From: Alcanivoracaceae bacterium
GTDB lineage: Bacteria; Pseudomonadota; Gammaproteobacteria; Pseudomonadales; Alcanivoracaceae
Direction of reading: 5' to 3'
Length of the DNA: 64,000 nucleotides
Assembly: GCA_029212745.1 (NCBI GenBank)
Contig: JARGOL010000003.1
Coordinates: 250,312 to 314,311, forward strand
Made by a program: the position numbers and the translations under genes. Shown here in pieces: positions 50,586-60,480 of this stretch. Each line of letters opens with the position of its first letter. Within the stretch, counting starts at the first letter, position 1. The notes under the pieces are model-generated. The model saw only the letters and a program-made list of their open reading frames with translations, searched no databases and had not been told where the DNA came from.

Positions 50586-52151
50586 CTAGTACGACGCGCC
50601 GTAGCTGGTGAACTGCATGTGGTTGATCAGCAGGCCTTCGATCCGGGAGTCACCGATGTTGACCGCGTCTGTGTTGATCACCGGCAGCGTCACATTGGTG
50701 GCCGGGCCACTGCCGGACGGCCTGAGCACCAGGCTCATCGGATCCGTCAGCCCGGTGGCACTGGTCACCACCGCACCGGAGGCGTTGTACGCCCCGCCAT
50801 AACCACAGTTAAAGCGCGCATTACCGCTTGTGCCCGGTGTACAGGCACCGTAGTTCGCGTAACGCTCATAGGTGGTGTACTGGTTGTTGCCGGCGCGCAC
50901 GTCCAGCCGGTTTATCCGGTAGGCCAGCGCATTGAAGTTGTCACAGCTGGCGCACTTCTGGAAAAAAATACCGTCGGCACTGCTGTTGTAGCTGTTCCGC
51001 TGCGGCGGCGGCGTTGTTGGCGGGTTGGCACAGCCCACTCCCTGGCATGGGGTCCAGTCCCCCCAGCGCGAATAGCCATGGGTCCTGTAGTAGTTGTGAT
51101 TGGCGGGCAGCTGGTTCAACAGGGCCTGTCGCGCGGTGGTGTATCCGGCATCGAAGCTGTCAGCAACGGAGAAACTGTAGAAACGGGTGTAGACGGCGAG
51201 CTCATCCGGAATGCGCTCCAGGCGCAGCACGAAGTTGCCATCCGTGATGTAACTGCCGTCGCCGGCACGCGGCACATCCAGTGTCAGGGCCTGGTAGTAC
51301 AGCTGCCCCAGCGGAATGTACGCATCCACATTGCGAAAGTGCAGGCCCTCGTTGGCTTCGAACGCCACCGGCTGGCCAAGGGTGTCCGACGCTGTCGCGC
51401 CCTGCTGGTTGACGCTGAAGCGGAAGTCGCCCTGCAACCGGCTCAGGTACTGGATGGCCAGGCTGTTGTTGCCGGGCTCAGAGAACTGGAACAGGCGCAG
51501 CTCACTGCCAGCAGCACTGCCCTGGATCAGGGTCTGGCTTTTCAGCAGCGCGCTGTTGGTGCCCGCCAGGGGGTCCTTGCCCACTTCGATTTCGCCCCAG
51601 AAGGCAAAGCGGTAGGGCTCCTGGCTGGTGGGCGCCAGCAGCTCCAGCACCGTTTGCGCCGAGGTCAGCGGGTCCGTGTCGCCGCCCCAGGTAACAATGC
51701 CATTGCCTATGCTGGCCGCCGCCGAGCCATCGCCAGCATAGTCCTGCACCCGCAGCGTGTAAGGATTGTCATGGGCGGCGAAATGGCCAATTGTTTCACC
51801 ACGCGGACAACCAAGGCCGTTGATCCCCTGGGAGGCGCACCCGGTCATGGTGCCACTGCTGTCGGCCCAGCTGTAACCACTGCCCAGGGCGGAAATGGCC
51901 ACGCCGTACCAGCGCAGATCACCGCGAGCGAAGGTACTGCCCGGCGCCGCCTGTGAGCCTACCTGCTCGAAGTAACTGGTGGGCTGCGCCAGGAACCGGA
52001 AATCCTCCCAGACGAAATTCAATCCCGCCCCGGTGACCGTCGCCATTTCCTGCTCATCCAGGGGCGACAGCCCGGCCGGCGCAGCGGGGGCCAGTGCCAG
52101 CAGCACCGGGGCAACCCCCCGGAGAAGCGAAGAAAGACGTCGGAAACCCAT
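50586..52151 (-). CDS. Exported protein, first gene of the four-gene operon
   Basis: A 521-residue exported protein. I start it at the ATG at 52151 (MGFRRLSSLLRGVAPVLLALAPAAPA, a standard signal peptide with AAGG upstream); a GTG at 52193 adds 14 residues. LSPLDEQEMATVTGAGL (28-44) is the shared N-terminal motif, followed by NFVWEDFRFLAQP. The mature protein has Tyr/Asn/Gly-rich strands and paired cysteines (GCASQGINGLGC, PCQGVGC, KCASCDN) and ends in QFTSYGASY. The Pro-rich NPPTTPPPQRN stretch may be a linker. The fold is probably extracellular or outer-membrane; no known family can be named. Confidence 0.67.
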   Translation of the reverse strand: MGFRRLSSLLRGVAPVLLALAPAAPAGLSPLDEQEMATVTGAGLNFVWEDFRFLAQPTSYFEQVGSQAAPGSTFARGDLRWYGVAISALGSGYSWADSSGTMTGCASQGINGLGCPRGETIGHFAAHDNPYTLRVQDYAGDGSAAASIGNGIVTWGGDTDPLTSAQTVLELLAPTSQEPYRFAFWGEIEVGKDPLAGTNSALLKSQTLIQGSAAGSELRLFQFSEPGNNSLAIQYLSRLQGDFRFSVNQQGATASDTLGQPVAFEANEGLHFRNVDAYIPLGQLYYQALTLDVPRAGDGSYITDGNFVLRLERIPDELAVYTRFYSFSVADSFDAGYTTARQALLNQLPANHNYYRTHGYSRWGDWTPCQGVGCANPPTTPPPQRNSYNSSADGIFFQKCASCDNFNALAYRINRLDVRAGNNQYTTYERYANYGACTPGTSGNARFNCGYGGAYNASGAVVTSATGLTDPMSLVLRPSGSGPATNVTLPVINTDAVNIGDSRIEGLLINHMQFTSYGASY

Positions 52152-52193
52152 TGCCAGCGGCCTTTTGTTGTTAAAATCAGCAAGGTGACTCAC

Positions 52194-52504
52194 CGGTCAC
52201 AAACTAGCCGCAGGCGATACAATAGTCAATATAGCGTCTCATTGACTCCCAAGCGGATCGCTGCGGCCTGGCCATATCCACACCTGGCCAAGCCCCGCGA
52301 CGCCCCACCAGGGTGGCGCTAAGACATTGAAAAAACGGGAGATTCTGAACCCGGCACAGAATGGCCGGATCGCTCATTGTGGTGAGCGTTTTGGTCGCCT
52401 TGCGGACGGCGGGCCACCTGCCGACGTTGCGCCAGGCCCGCCAATCAGGCTACCCTCAGTGAGAACTGGCGAGTTCTGATCGCCGGCGTGACCAGGAGAA
52501 CAGC
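52194..52504. other. Gene-free region between the exported-protein operon and the DUF2236 gene
   Basis: This is the longest gene-free stretch in the window, between divergent genes. On the plus strand TTGCGC (52427-52432) and TACCCT (52451-52456), 18 bases apart, could be a weak promoter for the gene at 52505. A hairpin CGCTCA-TTGTGG-TGAGCG followed by TTTT lies at 52371-52392. The dyad at 52462-52477 is listed separately. No gene is visible. Confidence 0.4.
52462..52477. promoter_or_regulatory. Possible operator dyad before the DUF2236 gene
   Basis: AGAACT-GGCG-AGTTCT is a perfect 6-bp inverted repeat with a 4-base spacer, placed just after the candidate -10 and 27 bases before the GTG at 52505. 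Position and symmetry suit a TetR-type repressor, but no such gene is adjacent. Confidence 0.35.
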
Positions 52505-53854
52505 GTGAGCACCCCCCTGAAAGAGTTGCAGCAACAGGTCCGTGAGCAGAAAACACGCATCCCCTCCCTGTACGGCGATGTGGATTTCGACATGACCCCG
52601 GAACGCTTCGCCGGCACCAGCCGTGACCAAAGCCTGTTGCCGGAACGCTTTGCGCGCAAATACCGGGGCGCCATTCTGGCGGACCAGGAACGTATTGAGC
52701 GGGCCCGCGCCTACACCATGCTGGGTGACACCGTGGCCGACGCCTACGCCGCCCTGATGCCCGAGTATGGCTTTCGCAACCTGATCACCATGCTGTCCAC
52801 CGCCTGCAGCGAGGGTCTTGAGGCGGTGGAAAGCCCGCCGCAGGAGCTGGTGGATTTCATCCAGTCCATGGAGCGCATTCCCGACTGGCTCGACATGGAC
52901 CTGGTCAATGAAGGCGCGCGCCTGAGCCGCAACCAGATGGCCAACCTGACACCGTTCGCCATTCGCGGTGCCTTTATCGCCACCTTCATGAACAAGTACT
53001 CGGGCCTGCCCATGGCGCTGACAGGCGCGCTGTCCAGCGAGACATCGGTGCAGCGGGTCAAGGAAACGGCGAGCTTTTTCACCACCGCAACCCTGCCGGG
53101 CGCACTGGAGCGTTATGGTGCCGGCTTCCGTGCTGCCGCGCTGGTGCGCCTGATGCATTCCATGGTGCGCTTCAACATTCTCAAGCGCTCGAAGAAGTGG
53201 GACGTGGCGGTCTACGGCATTCCCATTCCGCAGGTGGACCAGATGCCCGCCGGTACCATTCCTGCCTTCCTGACGGCCTTCAATGTTGTGCGCAAGGGAC
53301 GCACCCATTTCACCCGCCGGGAACGGGCCATCGTCGAGCTATGCCGTTACCAGAGTTACCTGCTGGGGCTGCCCGAGGACCTGCTGCCCGATACGCCACG
53401 GGAGATATTTGACACCATGCTCACCTATGCCGGCACCTTGCGTGACGGCTATGACGATGACACCTGTGGCGAGCTGGTCCGCTCCACCATGGGTGCTTAC
53501 CTGCCCACCGACAAGACCCTGAAAAGCCGCGTCTACAATATGTTTGAGCGCAGTTTCTCGAAGGTGTTCTTTACCCGCGTTTTCCTGATTGGCGACGACA
53601 AGTCACGGGCAAAGCAGATGGGGGTGCAGCCCTCACTGATCGACTATGCCCTGTTCGCCGCTACCAACGCCTGGGTAGTGCCAAACGTGGCGGCCCACAA
53701 CATCATGCAGCGACTGCCGGTGGTAAAGGATCTGGTGGACGAGCGGCTGGTGGAGCGTATCAACCAGTTGCTGGTGAGCTATGGCCACGCGGAGTACACC
53801 ACCGATCCGACGCGCTACAAGGACACCTCGGTGAAAGCATCCGCGCATGCCTGA
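52505..53854 (+). CDS. DUF2236/MpaB-family oxygenase-like protein
   Basis: A 449-residue soluble protein of the DUF2236 (MpaB, latex-clearing-protein-related) family. These are helical proteins in which some members bind haem b and cleave polyisoprene or act as oxygenases. Family segments are IPDWLDMDLVNEGARLSR, GAFIATFMNKYSGLPMALTGALSS and the haem-side region RYGAGFRAAALVRLMHSMVRF, with His in LMHSMVR as the possible axial ligand. The GTG start has AGGAGAAC upstream. No signal peptide is present. Substrate unknown; a role in hydrocarbon or lipid metabolism would fit the organism but is not shown. Confidence 0.82.
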   Translation: MSTPLKELQQQVREQKTRIPSLYGDVDFDMTPERFAGTSRDQSLLPERFARKYRGAILADQERIERARAYTMLGDTVADAYAALMPEYGFRNLITMLSTACSEGLEAVESPPQELVDFIQSMERIPDWLDMDLVNEGARLSRNQMANLTPFAIRGAFIATFMNKYSGLPMALTGALSSETSVQRVKETASFFTTATLPGALERYGAGFRAAALVRLMHSMVRFNILKRSKKWDVAVYGIPIPQVDQMPAGTIPAFLTAFNVVRKGRTHFTRRERAIVELCRYQSYLLGLPEDLLPDTPREIFDTMLTYAGTLRDGYDDDTCGELVRSTMGAYLPTDKTLKSRVYNMFERSFSKVFFTRVFLIGDDKSRAKQMGVQPSLIDYALFAATNAWVVPNVAAHNIMQRLPVVKDLVDERLVERINQLLVSYGHAEYTTDPTRYKDTSVKASAHA

Positions 53855-53891
53855 TCGTTGCGTGCAAGGCACAGAGAAAAGGCGGGCGACG

Positions 53892-55100
53892 TTATAACGG
53901 CCAATGGAACTGGACGTTACCGCCACCAAATGCAAAGCGGTGCAGCCGGAACGACGGTGACACCGTCACCACAGCACCCGTCGCCGCGTCCACGGTCAGG
54001 TGCCAGGGTAGCGACAGCTTGCCAATCCAGGCATCTTCATCTCGCGCCGACCAGTCACCCACGGCCTCCTGCTCTACCCGGGCCCTGCTGATGTAGACCG
54101 TTGGCGCCAGTGTGCTGCGCTCTCCGATGTCCAGATGCATGCCGGCAAATCCCATGGGCTCCTTGCGCATCACCCGGCCGTTGTCATTCACCGCGCGTCC
54201 AAACCAGCCTCGCTCATGTAGCCACAGGTAACGAATACCCAACCATGGCCGACCTTCCACTGTATTGAAGTGACTGCTCAGCGTGGCCTCGGCAAAATCA
54301 CGGGCAAACCCCTGCCGAGCGGGAATCTCTGCAAGCGTATGCAAGCGACGGGTGCGCTCGCCATTGGCACTGATGCGCCATTGCTGTTCAGGACTGCCAA
54401 ACCAGTGCTGTACGCCAAGACGTACCTGCTCACTGTTGACGGTGACACCCTGGTCGCGATCCACCAGCGTGGATTTCGGTGACAGATTCAGGGAAATCGT
54501 GGTGTGCCCGTTGTCACGGGGCTGGTGCCACTGGATAAAGGTGGTCACCGGCTGGTCGGTAAACTCTGCGTCATCAATGGTTTTCTCGTTCAGGTAGGCG
54601 TCGGCAAGTACCCACTGCGCCTGCAGCCAGCCGTCGCCGGGGAGATAGCGGTACACACCCAGATAGACATCACTGCCCGACTTTTCCGCCAGCACGTCGC
54701 CGCGCAGGGACAGACCCCAGTCGTCGTTCAGGTCGTGGCGCAGGCCAAAGATCTGCCGATCGAAGGCGCCGTCAAAATCCTCGCTGCGCTGGACATCAAG
54801 GACACCGGCGGTGGCGCCATTGTCGAAAGCGAAATCGCGCAGAAAACGGAAGTCATAGTAGAGCGTATCGGAATCGACGCTGCCGCCTGTGCCGCGCACC
54901 CCTTGCCCCACCGGGCCCGGTGCATCGACAGCATGTTCATAACTGAACAGGTGCAGGAAGCGTTCATCGCCATAGTCTATCCGCCGGCCTTCCACCGCTG
55001 CATCTGCCCGCCACGGATGCGGGACATGCCATGAGCCGACGCCTGCCATAGCATCAGCTGCTGCCAGGAAAAACAGGCAAACCGGTAGAACACGCCTCAC
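53892..55100 (-). CDS. Predicted outer-membrane protein, unknown
   Basis: A 402-residue exported protein. The GTG start at 55100 has a near-perfect GGAGGT site and begins a signal peptide (VRRVLPVCLFFLAAADAMAG). The mature part is strand-rich with regularly alternating aromatic residues (DTLYYDFRFLRDFAFDNG, DVYLGVYRYLPGDGWLQAQW, GIRYLWLHERGWFG) and ends with GGNVQFHWPL, as expected of a large beta-barrel of about 16-18 strands. I do not recognise the family. It converges on the DUF2236 gene with 37 bases between. Confidence 0.7.
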   Translation of the reverse strand: MRRVLPVCLFFLAAADAMAGVGSWHVPHPWRADAAVEGRRIDYGDERFLHLFSYEHAVDAPGPVGQGVRGTGGSVDSDTLYYDFRFLRDFAFDNGATAGVLDVQRSEDFDGAFDRQIFGLRHDLNDDWGLSLRGDVLAEKSGSDVYLGVYRYLPGDGWLQAQWVLADAYLNEKTIDDAEFTDQPVTTFIQWHQPRDNGHTTISLNLSPKSTLVDRDQGVTVNSEQVRLGVQHWFGSPEQQWRISANGERTRRLHTLAEIPARQGFARDFAEATLSSHFNTVEGRPWLGIRYLWLHERGWFGRAVNDNGRVMRKEPMGFAGMHLDIGERSTLAPTVYISRARVEQEAVGDWSARDEDAWIGKLSLPWHLTVDAATGAVVTVSPSFRLHRFAFGGGNVQFHWPL

Positions 55101-55115
55101 GGAACCTCCAGAGAC

Positions 55116-55142
55116 AGACAGGTCCCATCATGGTACCTGTCT
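55116..55142. repeat. Inverted repeat upstream of the barrel gene
   Basis: AGACAGGT (55116-55123) and ACCTGTCT (55135-55142) form a perfect 8-bp stem with an 11-base loop, just upstream of the ribosome-binding site of the gene starting at 55100 and downstream of the acyltransferase stop. No T-tract follows. It could be an operator or a leader hairpin. Confidence 0.4.
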
Positions 55143-55212
55143 CAGGCGGCCCGGGGGGAAGAAAAGGTGAATGTCGTGATTTCCCCGGCATTTCTACCGA
55201 GTCAGCGCCACG

Positions 55213-57147
55213 CTATTGCGTGTCAACAGGCATACGTAAAGGCGTCTGGTTCCCTTCTGGCGCGTCGATGTGACGAGTGATATCAGCGGCCATGCGCTGG
55301 CCAAAGAACGTCACACCTGACCTCGTCAAGTGACTGCCATCAAATGCGAGCAACCGGCCGTTTTCGTCAAAGCGATGACAGGTCTGTTCGTCGCAGAAAT
55401 AATCAAACCAGTCTATGAACAACAGCGGGAGACCATCAAGGACACGCGCTACCTGCTTGTTCAGATGACTGCGTTCAGCAGGCCTTGGGAATCGCTCAGG
55501 TGGCCGAAGTGCAGACAGGTCACCGGCCTTCAGATAACTGAAATGGCTGGTCTTTTCAAAACCTTTGGTACCGAAAACCACGAGATGCTGATCGGGTCGC
55601 AGTGCCAACGCTGCGATGGAGTCGGCAAGCCGCTCGACACCCCACATCCGCCAGGAGGCGGCGAGAAAAATGACATCTGCTTCCCTGGCCAATTGCGCGG
55701 CCCTGGCGACGTTATCATCAGATAGCTGACATAGCGCTTTTTTGTCCGGTGGCCGGAAGGCAGAAACATCTTCTTCGCCAAGGTAAAACTGGCATACGCC
55801 GGGGACAATAATGGTGACCATATCATCGTCATCACGTATCAGTCTGGCATCATGCAGAACGTTAACTGCATCCTGCGCAAACGAATCGCCCACCACAAGA
55901 ACCTTTCGCGTTCCGGTGAGAGCAAAGCGATCATGCCGCTGGGCGTTGAATCGCTCGATGACAAAATCCGTTCCGGTTTCCAGTTCGGCAAGAAGGTCAC
56001 GCTGTTCATGGCTGAAGCGGTCGTCCAGACCCCCCCTGAAAAATGCGCCTGTCACGACAAGCACCAGCGCGGCTGGTACCAGCGCCCCCTTGAGTGCTGA
56101 CAAAGGCACCCGGCGCGCTGACCTGAATGGTGTTTCCACGAAACGGTAGGTTAGCCAGGCCATGGGAAAGCTCAGCAGGATAAGGGAAAGCGCATTCCAG
56201 GCTGACAGGTGGGTAGGTCCAATAACCCGGGCGAAGGCCAATAAGGGCTGGTGCCACAGGTAAAGGCTGTAACTTAGCAAACCCACCGCCACCAGGGGCG
56301 GCAGGGATAAAAACCTGGCAGCGTGATTCCCGGCACGTGCAAACGCGATGACCAGGGCGGAGCCAAGTACCGGAAGCAATGTCCATGGCCCGGGATAAAG
56401 TTCCGAATCGTCTGCCAGCACTACGGCAATGCCGATCATGACAAGGCCTGCAAGGGCTGCCGGCACGGAGGCGGGCACCGTTCGATGACGTAACAGCACG
56501 GCAACAATGACCCCCACCAGCAGCTCCCAGATACGGCCAGGCAGCAGGAAGAAATTGGCGCTTGCGTCGCGGTGTCCCATCCACAGGGCCACCAGAAAGC
56601 TAATCAGGCTTATCCAGATCAACAGCTTCAGGTTGAACGCCAGTCCCTTGCGCCAGAATGCCATGATCATTAACGGGAACAGCACATAGTACTGCTCCTC
56701 AATGGCAAGGCTCCAGGTATGCAGCAGCGGGTTCTCTTCTGCAGATGGCGCGAAGTAGTCCGTTTGCTGCCAGAAAACAATATTGGAGATAAAGAAAAGC
56801 GTGCCGAGCATTGCTTCGGCAAAATGCGTCAATCCTGATGGCGTCAGGGTGAGCCAGGCGACAGGGACACAGCATAGAACAACGACAAACAGGACGGGCA
56901 GGATGCGACGGGCACGGCGTTCATAAAAATGCCAGAGGGAGAAGCTGCCCTGCTCCACCTGGTGAATGATAATGGAGCCGATGAGGAAGCCGCTTATGAC
57001 GAAGAATACGTCAACGCCGACGAACCCACCGGAGAAGCCGGGGATGTCCGCATGGAAAAGCATGACAGGGAGAACCGCAAGGGCTCTCAGTCCGTCGATC
57101 TCTGGTCGATATGTCAGTGCGCTTCCTTGCTGCATCTCACTACCCAT
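55213..57147 (-). CDS. OafA/YrhL-type acyltransferase with C-terminal SGNH domain
   Basis: A 644-residue membrane acyltransferase. Residues 1-370 form the ten-helix acyltransferase-3 domain, starting with YRPEIDGLRALAVLPVMLFHADIPGFSGGFVGVDVFFVISGFLI (catalytic His in LFHAD) and RRARRILPVL. It continues with HTWSLAIEEQYYVLFPL. A loop leads to a periplasmic SGNH hydrolase-like domain with Ser in VVGDSFAQD and the terminal catalytic pair in FDGSHLT. Such proteins O-acetylate cell-surface polysaccharides or LPS. The start may be 57147 or the ATG at 57135, which has GGGTAG upstream. It follows glmS by only 15 bases, so it is likely on the same transcript. Confidence 0.92.
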   Translation of the reverse strand: MGSEMQQGSALTYRPEIDGLRALAVLPVMLFHADIPGFSGGFVGVDVFFVISGFLIGSIIIHQVEQGSFSLWHFYERRARRILPVLFVVVLCCVPVAWLTLTPSGLTHFAEAMLGTLFFISNIVFWQQTDYFAPSAEENPLLHTWSLAIEEQYYVLFPLMIMAFWRKGLAFNLKLLIWISLISFLVALWMGHRDASANFFLLPGRIWELLVGVIVAVLLRHRTVPASVPAALAGLVMIGIAVVLADDSELYPGPWTLLPVLGSALVIAFARAGNHAARFLSLPPLVAVGLLSYSLYLWHQPLLAFARVIGPTHLSAWNALSLILLSFPMAWLTYRFVETPFRSARRVPLSALKGALVPAALVLVVTGAFFRGGLDDRFSHEQRDLLAELETGTDFVIERFNAQRHDRFALTGTRKVLVVGDSFAQDAVNVLHDARLIRDDDDMVTIIVPGVCQFYLGEEDVSAFRPPDKKALCQLSDDNVARAAQLAREADVIFLAASWRMWGVERLADSIAALALRPDQHLVVFGTKGFEKTSHFSYLKAGDLSALRPPERFPRPAERSHLNKQVARVLDGLPLLFIDWFDYFCDEQTCHRFDENGRLLAFDGSHLTRSGVTFFGQRMAADITRHIDAPEGNQTPLRMPVDTQ

Positions 57148-57162
57148 GCGTGGTGTGTGCCG

Positions 57163-58992
57163 CTACTCCACCGTGACAGACTTGGCCAGATTCCGTGGCT
57201 GGTCCACATCCGTGCCCCGCGCCACGGCAACGTGGTAGCTGAGTAACTGCAGCGGCACGGTGTAAACGATGGGCACGAGCGAATCCGGCACATGCGGCAT
57301 GTCCAGCACGCGCATGCCCTCTTCCGCCTGGACGTGTGAGTTGCGATCGGCAAAGACATACAACTCACCGCCGCGGGCACGCACTTCCTGCAGGTTCGAC
57401 TTGAGCTTTTCCAGCAGCTCGTCGTTTGGCGCCACGGCCACCACCGGCATGTCATTGTCCACCAGTGCCAGCGGGCCATGCTTGAGCTCGCCCGCCGGGT
57501 ACGCTTCCGCATGGATGTAGGAGATCTCCTTGAGCTTGAGCGCCCCCTCCATCGCCACCGGGTACTGGGGGCCACGGCCGAGGAACAGGGTGTGATGTTT
57601 CTCGACAAAGTGATCCGCCAGCGCATGAATGCGCGTGTCCAGCTGCAGCACCTGCTCGATCAATGACGGCAACTGGCGCAGCTCATTGAGCATGGCATCC
57701 AGCTGCGACGCATCGACACCACGGCTGCGGGCAATGCCCTGGACGAGCAACGCGAAAGCGACCAGCTGGGTAGTAAACGCCTTGGTGGAGGCAACGCCAA
57801 TTTCAGGGCCGGCCCGGGTCAGCAGCGCTAACTCCGACTCACGCACCAGGGATGAGCCGTCCACGTTGCAAACCGCCAGGCGGCCAACATAGTTGGGCGA
57901 TTTCGCTTCGCGCAGGGCGGCCAGTGTGTCAGCGGTTTCCCCCGACTGCGAAACCGTGACAAACAGGGTGCCTTCGGGAACCACATGGCTGCGGTAACGG
58001 AATTCACTGGCCACTTCCACCTGGCACGGTACGCCGGCCACGGCCTCCAGCCAGTAGCGCGCCACCATGCCTGCATGAAAACTGGTGCCGCAGGCAATGA
58101 TCTGCACATTCTTTACTTTCGACAGCAACGCCTTGCCGTCGTCACCAAACGCCGCATAAAGCGCTGCTTCGTTGTCGATGCGGCCTTCCAGGGTTTTCTG
58201 TACGGCCGCTGGCTGCTCGAAGATTTCCTTGAGCATGTAGTGGCGGTACTCGCCCTTGTCGGCATCTTCGTGGTTGCCGTCATACTCATGCACATCCCGC
58301 TCCACCACCTTGCCGCTGGCATCGGTGATGCGCACGGCATCCGTGGTCAGCTCGGCAATGTCCCCTTCTTCCAGGAAGATGAAACGGGTGGTCACCGGGA
58401 GCAGGGCCAGCTGGTCCGAGGCCAGGTAGTTTTCGTCGATGCCCAGGCCAATCACCAGCGGACTGCCGGAACGGATGGCGATCAGGCGGTCAGGCTCGCT
58501 GGCATGGATGACGCCGATGGCGTAGGCGCCTTCCAGCTTGGTCGCTACTGTCTGCAGGGCGGCATAGAGATCGTTATCTGACGCCAGTGCCTGGTGAACC
58601 AGATGAACGATCACTTCCGTATCAGTATCGGAGGAGAACGCGTAACCGTCTGCGCCAAGCTGCTCGCGCAGTGTCTGGTAGTTTTCAATGATGCCGTTAT
58701 GGACCAGGGCGATGTCATCGCCGGACATATGCGGGTGGGCATTACGTTCGCTGGGTTCACCATGGGTGGCCCAGCGCGTATGGGCAATCCCCAGGTTGCC
58801 CGTGGCAGCGGACGACTTGACCGCATCCTCAAGGCCGGCCACCTTGCCCTCGCGGCGCACCCGCGTAATGGCACCCTTGTCGAGCAGGGCAACGCCCGCG
58901 GAATCATAGCCGCGGTATTCGAGACGCTTGAGTCCGGTCAGCAGGATGTTGCTGACATTACGCTGGGAAATGGCTCCGACAATACCGCACAT
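57163..58992 (-). CDS. glmS: Glutamine-fructose-6-phosphate aminotransferase
   Basis: Makes glucosamine-6-phosphate, the entry point to peptidoglycan and LPS amino sugars. It has 609 residues, the same length as E. coli GlmS. The catalytic nucleophile is Cys2 ([12 protein letters not shown]), with glutamine-site motifs THRWATHG-like ([19 protein letters not shown]) and GNIIENY-like (HNGIIENYQ). Two sugar-isomerase domains follow, with CGTSFHA and SQSGETADT in the first and [36 protein letters not shown] in the second; the C-terminus [11 protein letters not shown] is invariant. AGAGGT precedes the ATG. It sits 15 bases after glmU. Confidence 0.98.
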   Translation of the reverse strand: MCGIVGAISQRNVSNILLTGLKRLEYRGYDSAGVALLDKGAITRVRREGKVAGLEDAVKSSAATGNLGIAHTRWATHGEPSERNAHPHMSGDDIALVHNGIIENYQTLREQLGADGYAFSSDTDTEVIVHLVHQALASDNDLYAALQTVATKLEGAYAIGVIHASEPDRLIAIRSGSPLVIGLGIDENYLASDQLALLPVTTRFIFLEEGDIAELTTDAVRITDASGKVVERDVHEYDGNHEDADKGEYRHYMLKEIFEQPAAVQKTLEGRIDNEAALYAAFGDDGKALLSKVKNVQIIACGTSFHAGMVARYWLEAVAGVPCQVEVASEFRYRSHVVPEGTLFVTVSQSGETADTLAALREAKSPNYVGRLAVCNVDGSSLVRESELALLTRAGPEIGVASTKAFTTQLVAFALLVQGIARSRGVDASQLDAMLNELRQLPSLIEQVLQLDTRIHALADHFVEKHHTLFLGRGPQYPVAMEGALKLKEISYIHAEAYPAGELKHGPLALVDNDMPVVAVAPNDELLEKLKSNLQEVRARGGELYVFADRNSHVQAEEGMRVLDMPHVPDSLVPIVYTVPLQLLSYHVAVARGTDVDQPRNLAKSVTVE

Positions 58993-59007
58993 AGCGACCT
59001 CTGCTGC

Positions 59008-60369
59008 TTAATCCTTCTTTTGTGGCCGCTTCCAGCCACCGATGTTGCGCTGCTTGCCACGCGCAACCGCCAGTTCGTCTTCTGCCACATCCCGCGTCAC
59101 GGTGCTGCCGGCACCCACAGTGGCATTACGCCCTACTGTCACCGGCGCGACGAGACTTGAGTTGGAGCCGATGAAGGCACCGTCTTCCATCACCGTCTGG
59201 AACTTGTTCACACCGTCGTAATTGCAGGTGATGGTGCCCGCACCCACATTGACGTCTTTGCCAATGGTGGCATCGCCGATGTACGTCAGATGATTGATCT
59301 TCGAGCCTTCGCCCACAACCGCTTTCTTGGTCTCGACGAAATTACCCACCTTGGCGCCGGCGGCGAGATCGGTGCCCGGACGCAGGCGGGCAAAGGGGCC
59401 CACCTGGCAACCAGCGCCAACACGGGCGCCTTCGATGACTGAATTGGGCGCAATCACAGCGCCATCGTCGATGTCGGCATCGGTAATATGGCAGTTGGCG
59501 CCGATATGAACGTTATTTCCGATACGCACAGTGCCGGCCAGCACCACATTCACATCCAGCACCACATCCGAGCCGCACGAAATGTCACCACGCAGATCCA
59601 GGCGCGCCGGATCGAGCACGGTAGCGCCGCCGCGCATCAAGCGCTCGGCCTGCACCTGCTGGTAGATACGTTCCAGCCGCGCCAGTTGCACCCGGTCATT
59701 GACGCCATCCACTTCCCAGGCGTGTTCTGGCTGCATGGCCTCCACGGCCAGGCCGTCTTCCACGGCCATGGCAATGATGTCGGTGAGGTAATATTCGCCC
59801 TGGGCGTTGTTGCTGGAAAGACGAGGCAGGGCCTGGTCGAGGAAGGCCCGGCTGCAGGCCAGGATGCCGGTATTGATTTCCTTTACCGCCTTTTCGGCGT
59901 CGCTGGCATCTTTCTGCTCAACGATGCGCTGCACCCGGCCATCGGCATCGCGGATGATGCGGCCATAGCCGCTGGGGTCGTCCATGGTCAGGGTCATCAG
60001 TGCCAGCGTCTGCGGGTCCACCCGGTCAACGAAGGCGCGCAGCGTTTCCGGGCGAATCAGGGGCACATCGCCATAGAGGATAAGCACCGTTTCCTCGGCA
60101 ACGGACGGCATGGCCTGTGCCACGGCGTGACCGGTGCCCAGTTGCTCGGCTTGCAGGGCCCAGCCCAGGGAATCGTCAGCCAGCGTGTCCCGGACCTGGT
60201 CGCCTCCGTGGCCGTAAACCACCGTGATGGAACCCGGATCCAGCGCCCGGGCAGCGGCCACCACATGGGCGACCATGGGTTTCCCGGCAATCGGGTGCAG
60301 CACCTTGGGCAGCGCCGATTTCATGCGCGTGCCCTTGCCTGCAGCGAGAATGATGGCAGCAAGTGTCAT
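59008..60369 (-). CDS. glmU: Bifunctional GlmU: N-acetylglucosamine-1-phosphate uridyltransferase / glucosamine-1-phosphate acetyltransferase
   Basis: Makes UDP-GlcNAc in two steps. It has 453 residues from the ATG at 60369 (456 in E. coli); the upstream extension of the frame has no family sequence. The N-terminal pyrophosphorylase has [19 protein letters not shown] (GxGTRM at 11-16), then YGDVPLI and EVDGVNDR. From about residue 250 the sequence forms a left-handed beta-helix with hexapeptide repeats ([28 protein letters not shown]) carrying the acetyltransferase site. It precedes glmS, the enzyme two steps upstream in the same pathway. Confidence 0.97.
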   Translation of the reverse strand: MTLAAIILAAGKGTRMKSALPKVLHPIAGKPMVAHVVAAARALDPGSITVVYGHGGDQVRDTLADDSLGWALQAEQLGTGHAVAQAMPSVAEETVLILYGDVPLIRPETLRAFVDRVDPQTLALMTLTMDDPSGYGRIIRDADGRVQRIVEQKDASDAEKAVKEINTGILACSRAFLDQALPRLSSNNAQGEYYLTDIIAMAVEDGLAVEAMQPEHAWEVDGVNDRVQLARLERIYQQVQAERLMRGGATVLDPARLDLRGDISCGSDVVLDVNVVLAGTVRIGNNVHIGANCHITDADIDDGAVIAPNSVIEGARVGAGCQVGPFARLRPGTDLAAGAKVGNFVETKKAVVGEGSKINHLTYIGDATIGKDVNVGAGTITCNYDGVNKFQTVMEDGAFIGSNSSLVAPVTVGRNATVGAGSTVTRDVAEDELAVARGKQRNIGGWKRPQKKD

Positions 60370-60433
60370 TGTCCTGACGTCCTTTTCCCCGGTTCTCTCT
60401 TCGCTACGCCAACCTGCCTGGGGCGCAAACAAA

Positions 60434-60459
60434 AAAGGGTAGCCCGGAAGCTACCCTTT
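60434..60459 (-). terminator. atpC: Intrinsic terminator of the atp operon
   Basis: AAAGGGTAGC (60434-60443) and GCTACCCTTT (60450-60459) pair perfectly around a 6-base loop, 22 bases after the atpC stop. On the minus strand the stem is followed by six T. It divides atpC from the glmUS transcript. Confidence 0.92.
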
Positions 60460-60480
60460 CAGCCGACGAGCAAGCAATGC

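Noticed and set aside
50160..51956. A 598-codon plus-strand frame opposite the exported-protein operon
   Set aside because: The minus-strand genes have signal peptides, ribosome-binding sites and tight operon spacing; the plus frame has none of these.
55116..55142. The inverted repeat as a terminator for the acyltransferase gene
   Set aside because: No T-tract follows in either direction, so it is listed only as an inverted repeat.
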